Source: Podocnemis expansa
Taxonomy: Eukaryota > Chordata > Testudines > Podocnemididae
Assembly (NCBI GenBank): GCA_007922195.1
Contig: ML681998.1
Location: 17,623,937 to 17,687,936, forward strand
Length of the DNA stretch: 64,000 bases
Direction: 5' to 3'
This document shows, in pieces, positions 56,605-64,000 of the stretch. Position numbers and translations under genes: made by a program. The notes under the pieces were generated by a model. It had not been told where the DNA came from and made no database searches. It was given only the letters and a program-made list of their open reading frames with translations. The stretch's first letter is position 1. Every line of letters starts with the position of its first letter.

Positions 56605-58195
56605 GTCTATACTATAATGCAGTAAAGTAAATCAGGATTCTGAATTTGTGGTGCATACAAGTAAAAAAAAAAAAATCTCTTTAAACTTTTATTCCTTAAA
56701 ATTTTAGAAATTGCCCTTGGCTTTACTGAGCTCCCACCCTCTCTATCACCTGCCAATTTTTGAAAATACTTTATAGCCAGTGCCATGGTCTTTGGCACCA
56801 TCTCAAAATCTAAGTAGAGGTTGGCACTGCAGAAAATACCTGTCTTGCTCAATGAACTGAGGTTCCAGAAATCCACAGTTGAAAAAAATTTCCCAGCCGC
56901 TATATAGTTAAAAGTTACAGCTTACTTGTAGCTTAATTTTATCCTTTGTTCTTTGTAGGAAAACAAAGCCAGTTCTTTGCATATTAGAAAAACAGAACCT
57001 CCTTGCTGGATTTAAAAAAAAAAAAAAAAAAAATTAGGCCCCAGTCAACTACAAATTGTGATGCTAGCAGCCTATTTTATTTCACTTCTTTTCATTTCAT
57101 TATGACTTCCTGGAGCAATGTATGTTGACAGTGAAAGACTGCAGGCCACCTGCTGCAAAATAATTGTGAAATCTAAAGGATTCCTTTTGCTTTCCTGCTA
57201 CCCCACTTAGTATGAGATGTCATCTTTTTTTACTAAGTTGAAGTTTTGTCACTTTCTTCTTCCAGTTTTTATCTTTGCCCCTCCAAGCCCCTTCTGTTCA
57301 TTCTACTTCTTAGATCTTCCTTCCCAGCTGCATTTTCTCTGTCCTTTGTTCCATGCTCTTACTTCCTGTCTAGCCCCTTTCAATTATAACACACTTCAGT
57401 AGCTGGCTTTCTACCTTTTCATCTGGTACTCCAATCTGGCTTTTTTTCTTTCTAATCTCTTTACACACTAATCATATCATTAGCCATAGGCTACCTACTA
57501 CAGTTAACAAAACAATGCACCCATTCCACTGGCTTTTATCTTCACTTTCCTTTCCTTTAATCTTTTTTGGTGCATTGGACTCCTCCTAACTTGTTTCCTT
57601 AAACTGACCCTGATAACTCCCATAAAGTTAAGATTTTTATCATGGTTCTCCACAGTAAAAATTGGGGAGAGGTCATGAGCAATAAACAAATTCACAGAAG
57701 CTAGGCACTGACTCTTTTTAACACTAAAAATGATAAAACATCAGGGTGGGGGTGGGGGATGAAAGCGGTGGGACAAGATTCTCCACCCCATGTACATACT
57801 GCTTGTAGATGCTGAGAGATGAGGGTGGGGACACAGATGGCAGCCCTGGGTCTGTGGTCCCCCCATTGCTCTGGGGTCCCACCACTGCTCTGTGGGGCTA
57901 ATGTCTCAAAGGAGGGAAGAGCCTGTGACCTATCCCTGCCTAGGGTAGCTCATTTGAAAATGCTGAGGTCAGGGCAGTCTCCTAAATGAGAGTAGATTTT
58001 CCCAGAAGTGGTGAGTAACACTGAAGTTATACTCCCCAACAAGTCACAAACTGGTTCAACAAGCTAAAACAAGAAATTATGCAGGCCCCTTTGTTGCATT
58101 TCAGTCTCTAGCTCCCACTCTGCAACTATGTCCAGTAAAGAGAGAGAATATTTAATAGACTTTTTTTACCAAAACATTTTCCTGATTTCCCGCCC
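56605..58195. other. No gene recognised; A-run at 57014
   Basis: AT-rich, with a 21-base A-run near 57013-57033 and pyrimidine-rich stretches. No coding domain or element ends were seen. Confidence 0.4.
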
Positions 58196-58199
58196 CTAC

Positions 58200-59005
58200 A
58201 AAGGGTCAGCCAAGTTACTGGATCAATTATTAGTTTAGATCTTGCCCAAAACAGCACAGTGCCTGCCAGTTCTTTCATAACTAAAACCAAAGGCTTATTA
58301 ATAAAAGGGGGGGGGAGAAAAACAAGGAGAGAAATGCAAAGTGACCAAAGCCACTGTATACATGCATGTGACTTTAATCCATTTATATCAGATTCTCAGC
58401 AGAATTGTGGTCTTTGCAGGTTTGTGCAGTCCCTCTGGTGCACATCACTGGATGTAACTGGTTGGGTGGCAGTCTTTTGTATCCCAGTGCCAGTTGTAGA
58501 GGAATTAAACTGGAAGTAAAGGAAACAGGAATGAAGACAAGATGGGGATGGGGCAACTACATTTTATAGTTTCTGCCATGAAGCTTTACACTTCCCATGT
58601 CCCAAGCTCAGCCCTGCAAAACACATGGCATGGAAAGACCTCAGAGGTCGCTGTCTATAGGCATGTTCCTACATGTCCTGGTGCCTCAAACTGTAGTCCC
58701 CAGGGTCATGAATCTTTGAGTTCCCCTGATTGGCCATTAAGCAGGTTTAATGCTACTGCCATCCTATCGGGGGGGGGCGGGTGTCACAAGAAACACAGCA
58801 CAAGCTTGAAATACAAATATACCATAAATATTTAGAACTTGCAATCCAAAACTGCTACATGCATCTAAACAGGCTTATCAATCTTACTGAAAGATGGAAT
58901 TCCTTGCATGACCTATCCTAGCCCATATGTATCACAATTCTATGTTGTTGATATCAGTAATATTATAAATGGTCATTTCTAATCCAGACAATCATAGGTG
59001 TCCCC
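58200..59005. repeat. LTR-like dispersed repeat, copy 2
   Basis: The uninterrupted counterpart of 45060-46060: ACTAAAACCAAAGGCTTATTA, CAGATTCTCAGCAGAATTGTGG, TGAAGACAAGATGGGGATGG and the AT-rich tail appear in the same order. A pyrimidine-poor G run (GGGGGGGCGG) sits near 58770. It has no coding content. Confidence 0.6.
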
Positions 59006-59060
59006 AACCACCTCTGGTGACTCACAGCTTTGGGCAGGGGATGCCACCCAGCATGGTTTT

Positions 59061-59466
59061 GGGTGTGTTCACATGGCAGTCTTATTTCAAAACAACAGAG
59101 GTTGTTTCAAAATAAGAAACACCACGTTCACATGATGTACTGTTGTTCCGAAACAACGGGTTCTGTTGTTTCGAAACAACAGCATTGTTTCGAAACAACT
59201 TAAACCCTATTTGCTGACGAAACAACATTGTTTCGAAACGATTGTTTCAAAACAGTCCTGTCGGAACATGTTGTTTCAAAACAATGGTGACTCGTTTCGA
59301 AATAACTGTTGTCTGAACATGCTATTTCACTTTGAGCTTTTTTCCTTAATTTGAATTAACATTTTCTTAATTTGAATTAACTTATTTCAAAATAAGGCGT
59401 TATTTCGATACAAGTTGTTTCGAAACAACTTGTATCGAAATAACTCCCTGTGTGTGAATGTAGCCT
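59061..59466. mobile_element. Foldback MITE, TTGTTTCGAAACAA type, 406 bp
   Basis: The left GGGTGTGTTCACATGGCAG and the right CTGTGTGTGAATGTAGCC are inverted repeats. Nearly the whole interior is made of the palindrome TTGTTTCGAAACAA and variants (about ten occurrences), with TTATTTCGAAATAA-like words near the right end. It should form extreme hairpins. No transposase. Confidence 0.8.
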
Positions 59467-59929
59467 TTGAGCTGTGGGGCCAGCAAAAGTGGCTCAGAGC
59501 TCTGGGGGGCCTGCACTGCATGTAATGGTGGTTCACAGTTCCAGAGGTCCCCTACCACCACTAGCAGCTGTGATCTCCTGATGTCCCCTGCCACCTGTGG
59601 CAGCTCCAAGACGACAACTGACCATGCCAGCTGCAACGGTCAGGAGCTTGTGTCCATCTGTGATGGTGATGTGGTGTTCTAGGTGCCCCTACCACCAGCT
59701 GCAGGTGAGAACCTCACCTGTCCATGATGTCAGAGAGCTCTGGGAACCCATGGCAGCAGAGAGCTCCAGTGGTCCCTCACTGCAACTCAAGAGCCCTGGG
59801 TCCAAATTTTTCTTCACTTGTTGGGGCAGTGATGCACCAGGCCCCCCCAGTGGCTGACCACCACCTATCCCACCCCCTAGTGGAAGGAGAAAATATAACA
59901 GAGGTTTGCAGGAAGTCATGGATTCTGTG
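59467..59929. other. No gene recognised
   Basis: GC-richer sequence with overlapping frames on both strands (59467-59682, 59597-59857, 59689-59919) and no domain. Confidence 0.45.
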
Positions 59930-61075
59930 ATCTCTGTAACAACTTATGCTTACTCATGGAAGACAGTTGACACCCCAGTGGACTGGAGAAGGGCAAATTA
60001 TTGTTCCCCTCTCTGATGGGGGTTAAGAGCACCTGGGTTATTGTATACTAGTCAGTCTAACTTTGATACTTGGAAAAATACTGGAACAAGTTCTTAATCA
60101 ATTTGTAAGCCCCTCGTGGATAGCTCAGGAATAGCTCATGTGGATTTGTCAAAAACTGGTCAAAATAACCCATAGCCTAGTTTCCCTCTTTGACAGGTTA
60201 CTAGGCTATTTGATAAGGGAGAAGATGTGATAACTTAGATGTGATAACTTGATGGGGGGGGTCAGGCTTTTAAGACAGTCCTACAAGATAGCCTCATTAA
60301 GCAAAACAAGTGACGAGTCTGGTGGCACTTTTAAAGACAAACAAACATATTTATTGCATGAGCTTTCCTGGAACAAAATCTCACTCCATCAGATACCTGA
60401 AATAAAGTAAAGTAGGGATCTGTGGTCTAGAGATTAAATCAAATCAGTGATTTGGTGTCAAATTGGGAAGGCATATCCAGCGGAGCCTTGCAGGGGTCAG
60501 TCCTGAGTCCGATACTAGTCAGTATTTTCATTAATGATTTGGATAATGGAGTGGAATAGAATGGAGTGGAGTGGAACACACTTATCAAATTTGCAGATGA
60601 GACCAATCTGGGAAGTGTTGCAAATACTAGAGTGGACAGGATTAAAATTAAAAATGACCTTGACAAATTGGAGCTCTGGGCTGAAATCTACAAGATGAAA
60701 GTCAATAGACAAGGGTCGAGTACTTCACTTAGGGAAGAAAACAATCAACTAGGCAACTACAAAGTGGGGAATAAGTGGTAAGGCAGTAGTACTAGTGAAA
60801 GGATCGCAAATTAATTTGCAGATCCACTATTAATAAGAAAACACTGTGATGCAGTTACAAAACAGGCTAATATCGTTCTTGGATATGTTGACGAGTACCT
60901 CATAGGTAGTCATGGAAGTTATTGTCCTACTCTACTCAGCACCGGTGAGACCTCAGAGAACTGTATCCTCTTTTGGGGCCATGCTTTAAGAAAAATGTAG
61001 ACAAATTAGAATGAGTCCAGAGGAGAAAACAAAAATGATAAAAGGTGACTGACCTCTAAGAAAAAGTTAAAAACT
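59930..61075 (+). mobile_element. CR1 LINE RT-region fragment
   Basis: The plus strand encodes decayed CR1 RT pieces. Near 60570-60700, LIKFADETNLGSVANT corresponds to the CR1 KFADDTKLG catalytic box (the second Asp of the active-site pair is Glu here). It is followed by DLDKLELWAEIYKMK. Upstream sequence from 59930 has the CR1 order (CCAGTGGACTGGAGAAGGGC, ACTGGAACAAGTTCTTAATC). A Penelope fragment interrupts it at about 60296-60410. Confidence 0.85.
60296..60412 (-). mobile_element. Penelope-type terminal fragment nested in CR1
   Basis: GCAAAACAAGTGACGAGTCTG, GGCACTTTTAAAGAC, CATGAGCTTTCCTGG and CTCACTCCATCAGATACC are the module words in order. CR1 text is continuous on either side. Confidence 0.72.
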
Positions 61076-61374
61076 GAGTATGTTTAGTGGTGGGGGCAAA
61101 AATAGGACCTGATGGAGACCTAATAAGTCTTCAGATATGTTGCTGGTCTGGAGTGTTGCTGCTGCTGGGGCTGCGGGGCTCTGCCTCAGGTCCGGGCCAG
61201 GGCCATCTGCTCCTGCCTGGCAGCTGCAGGTGCTGGATCCAGGCTGGGGTGCCAGTGGGGGGAACAATGCCCCTGTTGAAGGATGTTTATAAACAGAACC
61301 ATGACCAGTTTTTTTCTCAAGGTGGGATAAGAAGTAATGAACTTAATCTGCAGCAAGGAAGATTTAGATTAAAG
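61076..61374 (+). other. CR1 remnant with GC-rich insertion
   Basis: CR1 words flank (AGTCTTCAGATATGTTG, AATCTGCAGCAAGGAAGATT), but 61140-61290 is a GC-rich stretch (CTGCTGCTGCTGGGGCTGCG) not expected in CR1. It is an insertion or local rearrangement of unknown origin. The open frame across it is not a gene. Confidence 0.5.
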
Positions 61375-61730
61375 CAGGGGTATCAAACATGTGATCAATG
61401 AACCTCTTTCATCTGGCCCATGATTACACTTGGTGGGACCATGGTCTCCCTAATGGAGAGAGAGGGAGGTCTCAGATACCCAGAGCTCTGCAATGCTGTG
61501 AGTGTCAGGTCTTGTGACATCACGGCATGCTGGAGATGTGAGATTGTGTTCCATGAGACCACGTTCTCTTGCTAACAGAGAGAGATGTATCACAGAGTGC
61601 ACTTGCAGATACACAGCACTCCTTTATGCCGTAAGAGTGCTATAGTATTTTGGTTTATGGTATGTATGGCCCACTTGAAGTACACTTAAGTCAGGTCTGG
61701 CTAACACAGCAAATGAGTTTGACACTCCTC
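61375..61730. mobile_element. hAT MITE, CAGGGGTATCAAAC type, 356 bp
   Basis: The ends CAGGGGTATCAAACATG and GAGTTTGACACTCCTC pair. The duplications GATTAAAG and GGTTAAGT are degenerate (5/8). It lies within CR1, which resumes at 61731. Confidence 0.68.
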
Positions 61731-61940
61731 GGTTAAGTACTAGAAAAGTCTTTAGCTAGAAAGATAGTTAAGTATTAGAATAGGTTTCCAAGGAAGGCTG
61801 TGGAATCTCCATCATTAGTTGTTTTTTAAGAAGTTAGACAAACACCTTTAGGGATAGTCCTATCTTAGTTCAGAGACTAGGTAAGTTCCTGATGTTCCAT
61901 CTATCCCTACACATCTATGAGTCTGTGCTTGCAGAGAGGC
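61731..61940 (+). mobile_element. CR1 LINE 3' end
   Basis: TTAAGTATTAGAATAGGTTTCC, GGAATCTCCATCATTAG, TTAGACAAACACCTTTAGGG and CCCTACACATCTATGAGTC are the CR1 3' UTR order on the plus strand. It completes the copy that began at 59930. Confidence 0.8.
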
Positions 61941-62818
61941 TGTGTTATTTTGCAAATTAGTCCACAAACAACTTTAGTTCTCCCAAAGTATTTTCCTTCT
62001 AGTTATTCAGTTCTTTTAGTTAGAAAGCGAGAATAGATTCTGAGTAGTAGCTTGAAAGCTTGCTAATACCAAGGAACTTTTAAAAAAAGTACTAGTCTGA
62101 TTTTCAAATTTTAGGGTGGGAGATAAATTACCCTCATGAAAGGAGAGGATGACCATTTGTTACGTGTTCTCTCCTTTCTTACATTGACACTGGCAAACCA
62201 GCTAAACTGCGTGTGACCCATAACAATAAGAGGCATTGCAGTTATAATCAACACAGTTCACTTGTATGTATCAAAGAGCTGCTAAAAGAGGTTAATAGGC
62301 TAGACCTGTTCAGTTATTGTAATATGAATCAAGAGAGATGCTAAATGTTTCTGTGTCCTTATATCTTCTTAGTTCATCAGTGTAACGAAATTAACTTTTA
62401 GATGCTAAATTCTTTTCATGTCTTAATTGCCTTTACATTATGTATATGTTTGTGTTCAGTTAACCTTAAGATCAAAGATGTGAGACACTGCAGGAAAACT
62501 GTTATTTATATTGTCTTTAGTTTATTTCTCCCTGTTATAATGAATAGCCAGCTGATTGCCTTATGTAAATCAGCATATGCATAGAATACATTAACTTCAA
62601 AGTGATGGTTCAGTATGTGCTCAACAAAGATGAATCCTCAGTCACATTCTGTGCTCAAAACACTTGACAGCCTGCTTCAACTATAAAAAAGAAGCCTTGG
62701 GTCTGACTCTTTCAGCTTGAATCTGCTGAACATTAAACAGGGAAAAGTTCAAGGTGCAGGACTGGGTTCCAAGCAGTTACCGGGAATACTTTGGAAAATG
62801 CAAGGAAAGACTGGCAGA
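61941..62818. other. No gene recognised
   Basis: AT-rich, unique-looking. No repeat ends or domain. Confidence 0.4.
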
Positions 62819-62826
62819 CTTTATAG

Positions 62827-63761
62827 CAGGTGTGGCCAAACTGTGGCTCGCAAGCTGCATGCGGCTCTTCAAAGAAAAAGTGCGGCTCGTAGAAGAGCAC
62901 GGAAGGGAAGGGCATCATGGTGGGAGACGGGGGAGAAGTGTGTAGTGGCTGGGGACAGCAGAGAAGCAGTGGCACGATAAGAGCCAGTGGGGAAGTGGCC
63001 ACATGGTCAGAGCCGGCAGGGAAGGGCAGCATGGTCAGAGACATGGAGAAAGTGTGGCATGGTCAGAGCTGGCGGGGAAGCCGCGGCATGGTCAGGGACA
63101 GTGGGGGGGCAGAAGTGCAACATGGTCCAGGAGAGCAGAGAAGCAGCAGCATGGTAAGAGACCGCAGGGAAGTGGCAACGGGAGAGAGGGGGAAGCAGGG
63201 CATGTTTAGATTTTTCTCATAGGCCCTAATGCAGTTTACTTGTTAAAATAAAATTGTGTTTTACAAGTCCTAAACATGACATGGAATGCTAAGAAACAAA
63301 AATGCAAAGGAGGAAAGTTTAAAATAATGTAGATTACTTTCAATTTTTGGCACAACTTACTGCTGTGAAGCATTGTATTCCACAATGCAATTTGTGAAAT
63401 TGAAATATTGTGTAATACTTAGGGATCAGCACCTGAACGAGTTTTATGTACTGCATTGACAAGTTACTGCCCAGATTTTTAAAAATTTGCCACTAGCCTG
63501 GAGTGTTGTTCATCTAGTGACAGCTAAATTTTTACTGTATAGGCCTAGCTTTCATGGTGACCTATAGTAATTATTAGAATCTGACATTAGTAGAATCAAT
63601 ATTTGCCCTGTTTTTACAATAAAATTAAAGTGCACAATGAATTTTAAGCTTAGTAATTTTGGAGTGGGTAAAAGTATGTGGTTATATGCCTCAGTGCAGC
63701 TCTCTAAGGTTTAATAATTGACTTGTGTGGCTCTTGAGTTCCATAAATTTGGCCACCCCTG
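62827..63761. mobile_element. hAT element, CAGGTGTGGCCAAAC type, 935 bp
   Basis: The ends CAGGTGTGGCCAAACTGTGG and AATTTGGCCACCCCTG are inverted repeats. The duplications CTTTATAG and CTCTATAA match at 6 of 8. The left third is a G-rich tandem array of GGCATGGTCAGAG units (about 62915-63200), and the right part is AT-rich. No transposase. Confidence 0.8.
62915..63200. repeat. GCATGGTCAGAG-based tandem array in the hAT element
   Basis: Irregular units containing (A/G)GCATGGTCAGAG or GGCATGGTCAGGG plus GGGGAAGC recur about every 30-45 bp. Long frames on both strands here reflect composition only. Confidence 0.7.
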
Positions 63762-63929
63762 CTCTATAACTAAACATCAGTTGGATTCTAACCCTTTGGG
63801 CTAAAACCAGAGACACTTTTTACAAGCCAGCAGTTTTAACATCACTGCTAAGATTCTGACCACCTAGCTCTCAAAATCATATGCACTGTCTTCCTATATA
63901 ATGCTCTTCTCTTTTGTCCCCCAAGCTTT

Positions 63930-64000
63930 AGTTTTAGGGACTAAAGGATTGGCTTCAGTGTGGTTTGTGGGTAAGATCTGAGTTATATAGTGAACTGGAG
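63930..64000. repeat. Partial copy of the dispersed repeat at 20118
   Basis: ACTAAAGGATTGGCTTCAG ... GGTAAGATCTGAG matches 20122-20180. The copy continues past the window end. Confidence 0.6.

Noticed and set aside
59061..59466. CRISPR-like array of short repeats
   Set aside because: The repeats are self-palindromic, irregularly spaced, lack unique spacers of constant length and sit between transposon-type inverted ends in a vertebrate genome.
61087..61401. 104-codon plus-strand open frame
   Set aside because: It spans CR1 remnant, a GC-rich insertion and the start of an hAT MITE, so it cannot be a real gene.
62717..63222. Possible host coding exon (101- and 103-codon frames on both strands)
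   Set aside because: It lies in the tandem array at the left end of an hAT element with clear termini.

Overview
This is vertebrate nuclear DNA, most likely from a cryptodiran turtle. The basis is the repeat content: many CR1 LINE fragments of the turtle type, two tRNA-headed SINEs that end in a CR1-like tail (the Cry/tortoise Pol III SINE design), DIRS retrotransposons, Penelope-like elements, an R4/Dong-like LINE and many hAT MITEs. There are no bacterial gene features. I find no convincing host gene or exon. Every coding region I can support belongs to a transposable element, and all are decayed, so the window looks like intergenic or deep intronic sequence.

Layout, left to right. 1-1.3 kb: degenerate minisatellite and an 88-bp tandem repeat. 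1.3-5.3 kb: minus-strand, internally deleted DIRS element that keeps both inverted termini and the internal complementary region. 6.1-8.3 kb: a foldback element, an hAT MITE and a Cry-type SINE. 9.5-10.8 kb: a GT/TA microsatellite with a 100-N gap, then an R4-like LINE whose 3' part (minus) abuts a tRNA-headed segment (plus). 10.8-12.8 kb: probable endogenous-retrovirus remnant. 14.9-17.9 kb: two large hAT elements. 22.6-30.3 kb: a four-level nest, with a CR1 split by a foldback element, split by a nearly full-length DIRS retrotransposon (gag, RT-RNase H, tyrosine recombinase, ITRs, ICR), whose gag is split by an hAT MITE. 30.5-41.1 kb: CR1, MITEs, SINE and Penelope fragments in unique-looking sequence. 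41.1-45 kb: GC-rich block containing a third DIRS gag. 45-50 kb: LTR-like repeat, rearranged Penelope element and a 1.8-kb CR1. 51.6-53.3 kb: second R4-like LINE copy carrying RT and endonuclease domains. 53.6-64 kb: several hAT MITEs, a second LTR-like copy, a foldback element and a plus-strand CR1 carrying further insertions.

The most informative material is the DIRS trio, the nested block at 22.6-30.3 kb, the foldback MITEs built from short palindromic words, and the hAT copies, whose 8-bp target duplications fall into two classes matching the known Buster and Ac preferences. Boundaries marked approximate were judged by eye. Family names rest on recognised motifs and remembered consensus features, not on a database search.
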